From Leeuwenhoekiella sp. (GTDB lineage Bacteria; Bacteroidota; Bacteroidia; Flavobacteriales; Flavobacteriaceae), in the NCBI GenBank assembly GCA_002708845.1, contig PAPI01000028.1, forward strand, positions 1-33,557: 33,557 nucleotides of DNA, written 5' to 3'. The position numbers and the translations under genes are program-made. Positions 6,924 through 15,549 of this stretch are shown piece after piece. Below the pieces are notes generated by a model. That model was not told where the DNA came from. It worked only from the letters and a program-made list of their open reading frames with translations, and did no database searches. Every line of letters starts with the position of its first letter. Positions within the stretch are counted from its first letter, which is position 1.

Positions 6924-8993
6924 TTATTCAAAATCTGCGTCGCTCACGCCTTCATTCACGTTGATTTCAGAAAAGGTGAATTCAATATTCTGAGGTCCTA
7001 CAGACTGGGATAATTTATGCGGAAAAAGAACACCCTGCACCGGCTTGTAATCGCTATACATTACCGTTTGTACCATACTCTGTCCCTGCATCTCCCGAGT
7101 GGTTTCCTCTTTTAATTTCAAGCCACTTTCTGTGGCGTAAAATACTTTTTTAGAATCACTCAAATTGAGAACATACGCATTTTTACCATCTACCTTCTCT
7201 ATTTTGTTTAGGGTGATAGACGGGTCATTCATCATATCAAGTTCAGGAACAATAGCGGCTTCTTTTTTAAGAGCAGCAGTTTGTTCTTCATTAGGAGTCA
7301 TTGTTTGTCCCTGAGCAGAGATTGAAGCCTTGTCGCCATTAAGCACCTGCTTGGACATCACATTACCCATCACTGAGATTTCCTGTAAGAACTGGCCTTT
7401 ACTGGTTTTCTTAATGGTGAGTTTAAGAGGTGTGCCCTGCACGCTTCCTTCACCCATCATCACAATAGAATTGATTCCTTCAATAGCATCTTTACCGCCT
7501 ATTGCTTTGATGTAATTTTCAAATACGGTTTTTGCCGTTACACCTTCAGGCAGTACTACTTCAAAAGTTGGCTTTTCAACAGCGTTAGCCTCTTTGTCAT
7601 AATACTTTACAGGAATGGTTTTTCCTTTGAATTGTACTTTTTCAAGGTTTTCAATGACATCACTTCCTTTGCCGGCAACAATGATGCGTGAATTATCAGT
7701 AAGAAAATACTTTTTAGCGACACGCTGTACATCTTCAATGGTCACCGCATTGATCTTGCTTAGATAATTTTGGTAAAAATCCTCTGGAAGATTTTCGGTT
7801 TCCGTATTCAATGCAAATCGGGCTACAGTAGAAGGCTGCTCTAAGGAACGTACAAAACTACCTACATATTTAGCCTTAGCGTTTTTAAGGTCTTTTTCAG
7901 ATACGGGTTCCTGGCGTATTCTATCAATCTCTTCAAGAAAAGCAACAACCGAGCTGTCTGTAACCATATTACGCACACTGGCTGAAGCGCTAAATGAGGT
8001 TTTGCCAAATTTATCATTGCCGATACCGGAATAGGCGCCATAAGTATACCCTTTATCTTCTCTCAGATTAAGAAAAAGTCGGCCTTCACCACCGCCACCT
8101 AAAATTTGATTAGCAATCAATACCGGGAAGTAATCTGGATCACTCATTTTAAGTTCAGCAAGATTCTCTACTATTACCTGTGACTGCACCGCATTTGGCA
8201 TATCAACAAAATTAATTTCGGTGGTAGCAACGTTTTCAGGTGTTTTAAAATCATTAGTAAGTTCTGCGCCTGGTTTCCAGTCCTTGAAGTTTTTTGTGAT
8301 TTCCTTCTTGATGTTTTTGTAATCTACATCACCTACTACAACTAAATACGCGTTATTCGGAATAAAGGCTTTATCATAAAAAGCTTTAGCGTCTGCAAGA
8401 GTAACCTGTTCTACCATTTCAGGCGTTTCAAATTCACCTTTTGGATGGTCTTTTCCATAAAGCAGTGCGCGACTTACCGTTGAAGCTGCTGCCTCAACGC
8501 TTTTCTCATTTGTTTTTAAACCTTCAATAAGAAGTTCCTGCTCTTTTTTAAATTCTTCTTCGGTAAAATTTGGATTAATAGCTGCGTCGGCCAGTAATTC
8601 CAAAATACGATCAGCATATTGCGAAAGTCCACTGGCAGATGCATATTGCGAGCCAAAATTTATGCGGGCTCCCATATAATCTACTTCTTCGTTGAAGTCA
8701 TCTTTGCTTATGCTTGTCGAGCCTTTACCCAGAAGCGCCCCTGAAAGTGATGCGGCTCCCACTTTTTTGCCTTCGGCAATTGGAGGATTGTCTAGCGTAA
8801 GTGTGTAAGATACTCGTGGTAATTTGTGGTTTTCTACAACTATGACGCTAAGGCCGTTTTTAAGTTTGAACGTTTGTGGTTTACTCAAGTTTATTTCAGG
8901 AGCTGGTCCGGCTTTCGGCTGGGTGCTGCGATCTACCTGAGCTACAGCGCTAAGGCCGCATATGAGGAGTAAGCTTAATACTAATTTTTTCAT
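6924..8993 (-). CDS. Periplasmic M16 peptidase homologue, inactive partner, with extra C-terminal domain
   Basis: This 689-residue protein has a signal peptide (MKKLVLSLLLICGLSAVAQ) and an M16 (pitrilysin/MPP-like) fold over roughly residues 30-455. The zinc motif HxxEH is absent: the equivalent place reads AASLSGALLGKG. The GGGGEGRLFLNLREDKGYTYGAYS segment holds the Arg/Tyr pair that helps bind substrate in the catalytic partner of M16B heterodimers. It should therefore be the non-catalytic subunit of the enzyme encoded just upstream. After residue 460 comes about 220 residues starting FENYIKAIGGKDAIEGI. These look like an outer-membrane lipoprotein-sorting (LolA/LolB-like) beta domain, which is an inference. 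It is in an operon with the active subunit, 52 bases apart. Confidence 0.88.
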   Translation of the reverse strand: MKKLVLSLLLICGLSAVAQVDRSTQPKAGPAPEINLSKPQTFKLKNGLSVIVVENHKLPRVSYTLTLDNPPIAEGKKVGAASLSGALLGKGSTSISKDDFNEEVDYMGARINFGSQYASASGLSQYADRILELLADAAINPNFTEEEFKKEQELLIEGLKTNEKSVEAAASTVSRALLYGKDHPKGEFETPEMVEQVTLADAKAFYDKAFIPNNAYLVVVGDVDYKNIKKEITKNFKDWKPGAELTNDFKTPENVATTEINFVDMPNAVQSQVIVENLAELKMSDPDYFPVLIANQILGGGGEGRLFLNLREDKGYTYGAYSGIGNDKFGKTSFSASASVRNMVTDSSVVAFLEEIDRIRQEPVSEKDLKNAKAKYVGSFVRSLEQPSTVARFALNTETENLPEDFYQNYLSKINAVTIEDVQRVAKKYFLTDNSRIIVAGKGSDVIENLEKVQFKGKTIPVKYYDKEANAVEKPTFEVVLPEGVTAKTVFENYIKAIGGKDAIEGINSIVMMGEGSVQGTPLKLTIKKTSKGQFLQEISVMGNVMSKQVLNGDKASISAQGQTMTPNEEQTAALKKEAAIVPELDMMNDPSITLNKIEKVDGKNAYVLNLSDSKKVFYATESGLKLKEETTREMQGQSMVQTVMYSDYKPVQGVLFPHKLSQSVGPQNIEFTFSEINVNEGVSDADFE

Positions 8994-9045
8994 CTAAATA
9001 ATCTTTATATAATTACTGTTGGAGTTTCAAAATTTGTCCTTCAGT

Positions 9046-10365
9046 CTATTGTTGGTTTTCTTTAGGCAGGTATTCAACTTCTACACGTTGATTGGGCTTT
9101 AAATATTTATTAGCCACTTCTTTAATTTCTTCGCGTGTAATTGAACGGTAAATATCAATCTCAGTGTTGATGAGGTTGGTGTTGTCATAAAGCATATAAT
9201 TTGTGGCAAGTGTGCTGGCTATACCTTCTACGCTCGAGTTTGAGTTAACAAAGTTAGTTTCCGCTTTATTTTGAAGTTTCTCGTAATCGCTCTCAGAAAT
9301 AAGGGAATTGCGCAGTTTTGCTATTTCCTCTTCCATACCTTCTAATAGAGTATCCAGGCTGGTTTCACCTAAGGGCAGACCGTAAATAATGTACATCCCG
9401 TAATCTTCCTGCTCCAAATTAATTGCGCCTATCTGCAGCGCTTTCTTTTCTTCATCTACCATTTTCTTATAAAGCTTAGAACTTTTTCCATCGCTTAAAT
9501 AAGAAGAGATCATATTAAGTACATAAGCATCGCGGCTACCGTAGCCAGGAGTGCGGTAAGCAGTAAGTATCGCTGGTACCTGAATGTTAGAGTCGTAAAA
9601 CTGACTTCTTTTAGCTTCAGTTATAGGAGCTTCCTGAGGATAGCTGCGTTCAAGAGCAGGGCCACTTGGAATGGGACCAAAATAATCCTGAATCATCATT
9701 TTGGTATTTGCGATATCAATATCGCCGGCAACTACCAATGCGGCATTACTCGGTTTGTAATATTTGTCAAAATATGCCTGAAATTCTTCAAGAGATGCTG
9801 CATCCAAATCTTCCATATAGCCTACGTTGGGATCTTTGTAGGGATGGTTTTCAAAAAGCTGCTCGCTAATTGCAAATAAAAACTGACCGTATGGGGAATT
9901 ATCATAACGTAGGCGGCGCTCTTCTTTAACCACTTCATTCTGAGTATCTACACCTTCCTGTTTGATCACAGGGTGCAGCATACGCTCAGATTCCATCCAT
10001 AAGCCGAGTTCCAAATTATTTGATGGGAAAACCTCGTAATAATAGGTACGATCTTGCGATGTGTTTGCATTGTTAGTACCTCCGTTGGCGCTTACTATCT
10101 CAAACCATTTTCCTTTTTCGATATTCTCGGTGCCTTCAAATAACAGGTGCTCAAAAAAGTGCGCAAATCCTGTGCGGCCATCTTCACGATCTTTACCTCC
10201 TACGTGATACATAACCGCTGTGGTTACAACTGGTGCGGTGTTATCCTGATGTAGAATAACGTGAAGGCCGTTATCTAAATCGTATTCTTCAAATGCCACT
10301 TCCTGGGCGCAAAGCGAAAAACCAAGCGTTGCAATTGAAGCAATTGATAAAAGCGTCTTTTTCAT
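9046..10365 (-). CDS. Zinc-dependent M16 family peptidase, catalytic subunit
   Basis: This 439-residue secreted peptidase has a signal peptide (MKKTLLSIASIATLGFSLCA) and the inverted zinc motif HFFEH at residues 69-73. The downstream glutamate needed as third ligand lies in NEVVKEERRLR. The fold is two M16 half-domains. Bacterial M16B enzymes like this work as heterodimers with an inactive homologue and degrade peptides in the periplasm. The next gene on the strand encodes such a homologue, 52 bases downstream. The 210-base region upstream shows no obvious Bacteroidetes promoter. The family assignment is sure; the natural substrate is unknown. Confidence 0.93.
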   Translation of the reverse strand: MKKTLLSIASIATLGFSLCAQEVAFEEYDLDNGLHVILHQDNTAPVVTTAVMYHVGGKDREDGRTGFAHFFEHLLFEGTENIEKGKWFEIVSANGGTNNANTSQDRTYYYEVFPSNNLELGLWMESERMLHPVIKQEGVDTQNEVVKEERRLRYDNSPYGQFLFAISEQLFENHPYKDPNVGYMEDLDAASLEEFQAYFDKYYKPSNAALVVAGDIDIANTKMMIQDYFGPIPSGPALERSYPQEAPITEAKRSQFYDSNIQVPAILTAYRTPGYGSRDAYVLNMISSYLSDGKSSKLYKKMVDEEKKALQIGAINLEQEDYGMYIIYGLPLGETSLDTLLEGMEEEIAKLRNSLISESDYEKLQNKAETNFVNSNSSVEGIASTLATNYMLYDNTNLINTEIDIYRSITREEIKEVANKYLKPNQRVEVEYLPKENQQ

Positions 10366-10576
10366 AAATAAAGTTTTAGAATTTGAATATGTAATAAGTA
10401 GGGCTTATGTCTTTTGTGTTACAGGTGGGTTGAGGGGATTATTGATTATCAAAAGCAATAGCCATAGCATTATAGGCAATAAGCTGATGTTGACAAATTT
10501 TTTTAACAGGTTTTTAGCTGATTTTGCATAAGAAATACTGAAATTTAAGAGGAACAATAAAAATCTCAATTTATCA

Positions 10577-11044
10577 ATGTTAAAAGTTGCCCTACCCATC
10601 CGTTTTGGAGTTGCTATTACCGCCGGTCTTATAGCCTATTTTTTAGTGCTGGCATTATTTGGTCTTCACACCAACCCAATCTACAGTCTTTTTAATGGGG
10701 TCATTACCGGCTTTGGAATTTACGAAGCTATAAAATATTATAAGCTGAGCAAAGGAAAAGATTTTGAGTATGGAGATGGCTTTGCAGTAGGTATTGTAAC
10801 GGGTTTTGTTTCTACCATTTTGTTTACGGCGTTTTTTGCCCTGTATGCTGCAAATTTAAACCCTGACTTTTTAAGTATAATGATAGACAAGTGGGAAACC
10901 ACCTATAACACCAGTTTGGGTAGTGTAGTATTTGTAGTGGCGATAATGGGCTTCGCAACAAGTGCAGTGCTCACACTCAGCTTTATGCAATTATTTAAGC
11001 AGAGCTGGAATCCCAAAAAGAAGTCTTCAAAAAACATCTCCTGA
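10577..11044 (+). CDS. DUF4199 family membrane protein
   Basis: This 155-residue integral membrane protein matches the Bacteroidetes DUF4199 family by its architecture: about four hydrophobic helices, with the typical YEAIKYYKLSKGKDFEYGDGFAVGIVTGF between helices two and three. The soluble loop near LNPDFLSIMIDKWE is also characteristic. The C-terminus is basic and cytoplasmic (KQSWNPKKKSSKNIS). The function of the family is not known. The rplU promoter starts just after its stop, so the genes are probably transcribed separately. Confidence 0.85.
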   Translation: MLKVALPIRFGVAITAGLIAYFLVLALFGLHTNPIYSLFNGVITGFGIYEAIKYYKLSKGKDFEYGDGFAVGIVTGFVSTILFTAFFALYAANLNPDFLSIMIDKWETTYNTSLGSVVFVVAIMGFATSAVLTLSFMQLFKQSWNPKKKSSKNIS

Positions 11045-11059
11045 TTTTATATTTATAGG

Positions 11060-11090
11060 TTTGTATTATAAGTAAATAGCCGTATATTTG
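11060..11090 (+). promoter_or_regulatory. Promoter of rplU-rpmA (Bacteroidetes consensus)
   Basis: TTTG (11060-11063), a spacer of exactly 19 bases, and TATATTTG (11083-11090) match the Bacteroidetes -33/-7 consensus. The rplU ATG lies 54 bases downstream, leaving a leader of about 50 bases where L21 autoregulation could act. Confidence 0.85.
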
Positions 11091-11144
11091 CGCCCTCTTA
11101 AACCGGAAGGTTTAGATTTTAACTTATTTTATAAACACAAAGCT

Positions 11145-11804
11145 ATGTATGCAATTGTAGAGATAGCAGGGCAGCAATTTAAAGTTGCGAAAGATCAGAA
11201 GGTATTTGTAAACCGTCTGTCAGGAGAAGAAGGAGACGAGGTTTCCTTCGATAAAGTTCTTCTTACAGGAGATGGTGACAACATCACTTTAGGCGCCCCG
11301 GCTATAGAAGGAGCTCTTGTTGGAGCTAAGATTTCACGTCATTTAAAAGGAGACAAAGTAATTGTTTTCAAAAAGAAAAGACGTAAAGGCTATCAAAAGA
11401 AAAATGGTCACCGTCAATCTCTTACCGAGATTGTAATTGGTGATATTTCTCTTAAAGGTGGTAAAAAGGCTGCTCCAAAAGCAGAGAAAAAAGAAGAAGC
11501 TAAAGCTGAAGCCCCAAAGGCAGAAAAGAAAGCTAAAGCTTCATCAAAAGGAGATGATCTTAAGAAGATCGAGGGAGCAGGTCCTAAGGCCGCAGAAGCA
11601 CTTGTAGCAGCAGGTATTGATACCTTTGATAAAGTTGCAGCTTCAACTCCGGAAAAATTGAGCGAGGTTCTTACTGAAGCCAGCTCAAGATTAAGCCACA
11701 TCGTTACTGAAACTTGGCCAAAGCAAGCTGCTTTAGCTGCAGAAGGTAAGTGGGATGAGCTTAAAGAATTACAAGATAAATTAGACGGCGGGATCGAAAA
11801 ATAA
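11145..11804 (+). CDS. rplU: 50S ribosomal protein L21 with C-terminal helix-hairpin-helix extension
   Basis: Residues 1-108 are ordinary bL21, starting MYAIVEIAGQQFKVAKDQKV and including the rRNA-binding KKKRRKGYQKKNGHRQ. The protein then continues for more than 100 residues: an Ala/Lys/Glu-rich linker, then a small helical domain starting LKKIEGAGPKAAEALVAAGI, which has the helix-hairpin-helix signature. The usual L21 length is about 103, so the tail doubles the protein; this is common in Flavobacteriia. The ATG at 11145 is preferred over an upstream in-frame TTG at 11088, because that TTG lies inside the -7 promoter element. rpmA follows after 34 bases, the universal rplU-rpmA order. Confidence 0.95.
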   Translation: MYAIVEIAGQQFKVAKDQKVFVNRLSGEEGDEVSFDKVLLTGDGDNITLGAPAIEGALVGAKISRHLKGDKVIVFKKKRRKGYQKKNGHRQSLTEIVIGDISLKGGKKAAPKAEKKEEAKAEAPKAEKKAKASSKGDDLKKIEGAGPKAAEALVAAGIDTFDKVAASTPEKLSEVLTEASSRLSHIVTETWPKQAALAAEGKWDELKELQDKLDGGIEK

Positions 11805-11838
11805 TCCTGTTAAAGTATAACCTTAAAACTAGAATAAG

Positions 11839-12102
11839 ATGGCTCATAAAAAAGGAGTAGGTAGTTCTAAGAACGGTAGAGAATCAGAATCGAAACGTCT
11901 AGGTGTTAAGATATTTGGTGGTCAGGCTGCTGTTGCTGGTAACATCATCGTAAGACAACGTGGTAACACGCATCACCCAGGTGAGAATGTTTATGGTGGT
12001 AAAGATCACACTCTTCACGCTAAAGTTGATGGTGTGGTGAAGTTTACCAAGAAGAAAGACAACAAATCTTATGTTTCTGTAGTTCCTAACGCAGAAGCTT
12101 AA
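11839..12102 (+). CDS. rpmA: 50S ribosomal protein L27
   Basis: The 87-residue protein is a full-length bL27, which sits near the peptidyl-transferase centre of the ribosome. It begins [20 protein letters not shown], with the free N-terminus characteristic of non-Firmicutes, and contains the conserved [18 protein letters not shown]. It is co-transcribed with rplU, and a strong terminator follows 21 bases after its stop. Confidence 0.97.
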   Translation: MAHKKGVGSSKNGRESESKRLGVKIFGGQAAVAGNIIVRQRGNTHHPGENVYGGKDHTLHAKVDGVVKFTKKKDNKSYVSVVPNAEA

Positions 12103-12123
12103 GAATATAAGTTTTACAATTTA

Positions 12124-12157
12124 ACACCTGCTTCTTAGAGAAGCAGGTGTTTTTTTA
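12124..12157 (+). terminator. Strong intrinsic terminator of rplU-rpmA
   Basis: ACACCTGCTTCT (12124-12135) and AGAAGCAGGTGT (12139-12150) form a perfect 12-bp stem with a 3-base loop, followed by a run of T. Confidence 0.93.
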
Positions 12158-12182
12158 TGGATCAACCTTACTTTTTAGGCAC

Positions 12183-12209
12183 AAAAAAACCCTGCTTCAG
12201 CAGGGTTTT
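12183..12209 (-). terminator. Terminator of the TM2-domain gene
   Basis: AAAACCCTGCT and AGCAGGGTTTT pair around a two-base loop. On the minus strand a run of seven T follows. It lies 22 bases after the stop of the minus-strand TM2 gene. Confidence 0.85.
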
Positions 12210-12230
12210 AATTAGAATGTTTTCTTCTAA

Positions 12231-12572
12231 TTAAAGACCGGGATAGTTTCCGGTGATGATGTCAATAAGGTCAACAATCGCCCAGATACCTAGACCTCCA
12301 AAAGTAAGGATGAATAAAATGTTCCATCCGATTGGACTTTTTAAGTACCAGCGGTGTGCTGCAAATGGCCATAAGAAAACCCATAATAGCAGGGCTGTCA
12401 TTTGGCTGTCAAGCGCATAAGCGGCTGGGCTTACAAGTTCATCTGCATTGTCATCAGCAGAAAGTTCAGTAGTTGTTTCTACTGCCACGCGGCGCTCCAC
12501 AGGAAATCCTGCGAATGCCGGAATGCTTACCATAAGTAGCAGTGCAAAAAGAAAAGTAATTCTTAAGTTCAT
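12231..12572 (-). CDS. TM2 domain-containing membrane protein
   Basis: This 113-residue protein has a signal peptide or first membrane helix (MNLRITFLFALLLMVSIPAFAG) and an acidic exported segment (about residues 25-52). A TM2 domain with two helices follows: ALLLWVFLWPFAAHRWYLKSPIGW, then NILFILTFGGLGIWAIVDLIDIITGNY. The pattern of a first helix ending in H-R-W/F-Y and a second rich in G-x-x-G-I-W is the TM2 signature. Its function in bacteria is unclear. It is flanked by its own terminator and divergently arranged with the next gene. Confidence 0.85.
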   Translation of the reverse strand: MNLRITFLFALLLMVSIPAFAGFPVERRVAVETTTELSADDNADELVSPAAYALDSQMTALLLWVFLWPFAAHRWYLKSPIGWNILFILTFGGLGIWAIVDLIDIITGNYPGL

Positions 12573-12616
12573 AGTTAATGTATTAAATTAGTTGCCTAAA
12601 AGTACGAGTAAAAAGT

Positions 12617-13495
12617 ATGACTCTTAAAAATAAATTCCCCTTTTTCTTAATTTTTCTTTTTTCATCAATTAGCCTTTTCGCTCAAAGCTATGATTATCTT
12701 GGGGTTATAAAACTAAATGATTCGTCCTTCATCAGTTATCGCCTAACTTTTGACAAAGTAAACGATTCCATCCGCGGTTATTCATTAACTGATTACACAG
12801 GTAAACACGAGACTAAATCGAATATTAAAGGCTATTACGACAAAAAGAATAACCGGCTTACATTTTCAGAATACGATATTGTGTACACCAAGTCTCCAGT
12901 TGTGCAAAAGGACTTTTGCTTTGTTCATTTTGAAGGAAAGGTGCGTAATTTAGATCGTACTGGCGCATTTAGTGGAGAATTCAAGGGGAAGTATGCTGAC
13001 GGAAGCAAGTGTCTTGATGGGGAAATTTTACTCAATGATCAGGGTAAAATTGCAGAACGTCTTGCAAAACTAGATCGTAAAATACAGCGCACCGGTCGCA
13101 TTGCAGACTCTGTAAAACAGAAAGTAAGCGTAGGTAGAGTGCTTGATACCATCAGCCGCAATATCATAGCCAAAAACGAAAACCTCAATATTTATACTCG
13201 GGATCAAAAGATTAAATTGGTTATTTACGACGCCGGAAAGGAAGACGGTGATCAGGTTAATTTATTTATTGATGGTAAACCGGTGTTAGAAAATTATACG
13301 GTTTTACACGCCAAAAAATATCTGGAAGTGCCTTTGAGTAAAGCTCAGACCGTTATCCGCGTTGAGGCGGTGAGCGAAGGCTCTTCAGCTCCAAATACGG
13401 TGCGTCTTGAAGTAGAAGATACAAGAAACTTCGTTCGGACCATTACAAACCTCAAGCAAGGAGAAAAGGCTCAGATGACCATTGTGAAAAAATAA
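12617..13495 (+). CDS. Secreted protein of unknown function
   Basis: I do not recognise a family. The 292-residue product has a signal peptide (MTLKNKFPFFLIFLFSSISLFA, then QSYDYLG). The N-terminal part, to about residue 135, is beta-rich and looks like a repeat of short strands ending in phrases such as GAFSGEFKGKYADGSKCLDGEI. A basic helical segment (about 140-185, RLAKLDRKIQRTGRIADSV) follows. The last 100 residues again look like a beta-sandwich, including KLVIYDAGKEDGDQVNLFIDGKPVLENYTV. It is probably periplasmic or outer-membrane attached. It stands alone between a divergent TM2 gene and a shared terminator. Confidence 0.8.
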   Translation: MTLKNKFPFFLIFLFSSISLFAQSYDYLGVIKLNDSSFISYRLTFDKVNDSIRGYSLTDYTGKHETKSNIKGYYDKKNNRLTFSEYDIVYTKSPVVQKDFCFVHFEGKVRNLDRTGAFSGEFKGKYADGSKCLDGEILLNDQGKIAERLAKLDRKIQRTGRIADSVKQKVSVGRVLDTISRNIIAKNENLNIYTRDQKIKLVIYDAGKEDGDQVNLFIDGKPVLENYTVLHAKKYLEVPLSKAQTVIRVEAVSEGSSAPNTVRLEVEDTRNFVRTITNLKQGEKAQMTIVKK

Positions 13496-13522
13496 ACCCC
13501 CGCATCACTGCGAGGGTTTTAT
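13493..13522. terminator. Bidirectional terminator between the secreted protein gene and ahcY
   Basis: AAACCCCCGCA and TGCGAGGGTTT pair with one mismatch around TCAC. T-rich runs lie on both sides, between two convergent genes. Confidence 0.8.
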
Positions 13523-13542
13523 CTAATATCTCAGATATTAAA

Positions 13543-14859
13543 TTAGTATCTGTAGTATTCTGGCTTAAATGGACCTTCTACTTCTACGCCTATGTATTCA
13601 GCCTGGTCTTCATTAAGTTTGGTCAACTCAACACCTATTTTCTCTAAGTGCAAAGCAGCAACTTTCTCATCTAAATGCTTAGGAAGCATATAGACCTCAT
13701 TTTTATAATTGTCGCTGTTCTTCCACAGCTCAATTTGAGCTAAAGTCTGATTTGTAAACGAGTTGCTCATAACAAAACTTGGGTGGCCGGTCGCGCAGCC
13801 TAAATTTACAAGGCGCCCTTCAGCAAGCAAAATGATGTCTTTACCATCAACGGTATATTTATCTACCTGAGGTTTGATCTCATCTTTGGTATCCCCAAAA
13901 TTTTCGTTTAACCAGGCAACCTGAATCTCATTATCAAAGTGGCCTATATTACATACAATGGTTTTATCTTTCATCGCCTTGAAGTGTTCGCCACGTACGA
14001 TGTCTTTATTTCCGGTAGTAGTAATCACGATATCTGCATTGGCAACAACTGTTTCCAATCGTTTTACTTCAAAACCGTCCATTGCAGCCTGCAGTGCACA
14101 AATAGGATCAATCTCGGTAACGGTAACTATAGAACCTGCACCTTTAAAAGAAGCTGCGGTACCTTTACCTACATCACCATAACCACATACTACTACGCGC
14201 TTGCCGGCAAGCATAACGTCTGTTGCGCGACGCACGGCATCAACAGCACTCTCACGACAACCAAATTTGTTATCAAATTTAGATTTGGTTACACTGTCGT
14301 TAACATTGATTGCAGGCATAGGAAGTGTGCCTTTTTTCATACGCTCGTACAGACGATGAACACCTGTAGTGGTTTCTTCAGAAAGACCTTTAATACCCGC
14401 ACCTAATTCCGGATATTGATCCAGAACCATATTGGTCAAATCACCACCGTCGTCAAGAATCATATTTAATGGCTTACGATCTTCCCCAAAAAATAGGGTT
14501 TGTTCAATACACCAGTTAAATTCTTCTTCGTTCATTCCTTTCCACGCATAAACCGGAACTCCTGCTGCTGCAATAGCTGCTGCTGCGTGATCCTGAGTAG
14601 AAAAGATATTACAAGAGCTCCAGGTAACGTCAGCCCCTAAAGCAACCAAAGTTTCAATCAAAACTGCGGTTTGTATGGTCATATGTAAACAACCAGCAAT
14701 GCGCGCTCCTTTAAGAGGTTGCTCTGCACCATATTCTTCACGTAAAGCCATAAGGCCCGGCATCTCTGCTTCGGCCAATTCTATTTCTTTTCTTCCCCAG
14801 GCGGCCAAAGAAATATCTCTGACTTTATAAGGAACGTACTGCACTGTTTTCGTTGACAT
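13543..14859 (-). CDS. ahcY: Adenosylhomocysteinase
   Basis: AhcY splits S-adenosylhomocysteine into adenosine and homocysteine, clearing the product of methylation reactions. The 438-residue protein is full length. Visible landmarks are [17 protein letters not shown] (residues 55-71), the SVTKSKFDN substrate-site segment (189-197), the NAD-binding GYGDVGKG (226-233), and the C-terminal [11 protein letters not shown] that completes the neighbouring active site in the tetramer. A -7 promoter element lies 30 bases upstream. Confidence 0.97.
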   Translation of the reverse strand: MSTKTVQYVPYKVRDISLAAWGRKEIELAEAEMPGLMALREEYGAEQPLKGARIAGCLHMTIQTAVLIETLVALGADVTWSSCNIFSTQDHAAAAIAAAGVPVYAWKGMNEEEFNWCIEQTLFFGEDRKPLNMILDDGGDLTNMVLDQYPELGAGIKGLSEETTTGVHRLYERMKKGTLPMPAINVNDSVTKSKFDNKFGCRESAVDAVRRATDVMLAGKRVVVCGYGDVGKGTAASFKGAGSIVTVTEIDPICALQAAMDGFEVKRLETVVANADIVITTTGNKDIVRGEHFKAMKDKTIVCNIGHFDNEIQVAWLNENFGDTKDEIKPQVDKYTVDGKDIILLAEGRLVNLGCATGHPSFVMSNSFTNQTLAQIELWKNSDNYKNEVYMLPKHLDEKVAALHLEKIGVELTKLNEDQAEYIGVEVEGPFKPEYYRY

Positions 14860-14879
14860 AGTCTTATATTTACAATTCT

Positions 14880-14896
14880 TATTTTTTGCAAAAATA
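14880..14896. promoter_or_regulatory. Overlapping divergent -7 elements for ahcY and the PPTase operon
   Basis: On the minus strand TATTTTTG (14889-14896) is an exact TAnnTTTG -7 element for ahcY. The plus strand TATTTTTTG (from 14880) is one base longer than the consensus and could serve the divergent phosphopantetheinyl transferase gene. Together they make the near-palindrome TATTTTTTGCAAAAATA. Confidence 0.55.
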
Positions 14897-14916
14897 CGTA
14901 ATATCCACTAGTTAAC

Positions 14917-15549
14917 GTGCCACTTTTCAAAACAATAACGCCAAATCCTACTACTACGGTTTACATCTGGAAGGTAGAAGAAAGCCTTGATGATTTGAAC
15001 CACAATGTGAATCTTACCCAGCATTGTAAGGTCCGTTTAAATAGTATGAAATCAGAACTCCACTGTCGGGGATTTTTGAGTATTAGACACCTGTTGCATG
15101 TTGCGGGATACACCGACCAGGATCTGTATTACACAGACAACGGGAAGCCACACTTAATCGATGGCAAACACATTTCAATCACCCACTCTTATAATTTTAC
15201 GGCAATCATTGTAAGTGAAAGTACTGAGGTAGGTATTGATATTGAAATGCAGCGCGATAAAATTCTGCGTATTGCCTCACGCTTTACGCCGCTCAAGGAG
15301 TATCATACGCTGGCTAATGAAGATGCATTGATACGAAAACTAACGATTGTTTGGGGTGCTAAAGAATCCCTATATAAAATTTACGGCGTCAAAGGACTTA
15401 GCTTTCTTCAGCACATCTATGTAGAAGATTTTGATTTTGAGGATTATAAAACCACGGCAAGTATTAATTACGAAGGCAATAAAAGTAATTATGCTATTGA
15501 TTTTTTGGAGTTTGAAGGCTTTACCTGTGTTTATGCCCTGGCGATATGA
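14917..15549 (+). CDS. 4'-phosphopantetheinyl transferase superfamily protein
   Basis: Enzymes of this family attach the phosphopantetheine arm of CoA to acyl or peptidyl carrier proteins. The 210-residue size fits the Sfp-type group, a pseudo-dimer. The metal-binding motif VGIDIE is at residues 105-110, and the second motif WGAKESLYK is at 146-154, including the conserved glutamate and lysine. HISITHSYNF (85-94) is the typical substrate-binding strand. The start is a GTG at 14917. Its stop overlaps the next gene by 4 bases (ATGA), so the two are translationally coupled. Whether the target is fatty-acid ACP or a secondary-metabolite carrier cannot be told. Confidence 0.9.
   Translation: MPLFKTITPNPTTTVYIWKVEESLDDLNHNVNLTQHCKVRLNSMKSELHCRGFLSIRHLLHVAGYTDQDLYYTDNGKPHLIDGKHISITHSYNFTAIIVSESTEVGIDIEMQRDKILRIASRFTPLKEYHTLANEDALIRKLTIVWGAKESLYKIYGVKGLSFLQHIYVEDFDFEDYKTTASINYEGNKSNYAIDFLEFEGFTCVYALAI

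Noticed and set aside
10405-10599. 64-residue hydrophobic minus-strand ORF between the M16 operon and the DUF4199 gene
   Set aside because: It overlaps the start of the DUF4199 gene in antisense. Its composition reflects AT-rich DNA, and no family, promoter or good start context is seen.
11088-11144. In-frame TTG extension of L21 by 19 residues
   Set aside because: The TTG lies inside the -7 promoter element, so it would not be transcribed. The ATG at 11145 gives the conserved L21 N-terminus.
13939-14406. 155-residue plus-strand ORF opposite ahcY
   Set aside because: It is antisense to a fully conserved gene, rich in Cys/Thr/Tyr from reversed codons, and matches no family.
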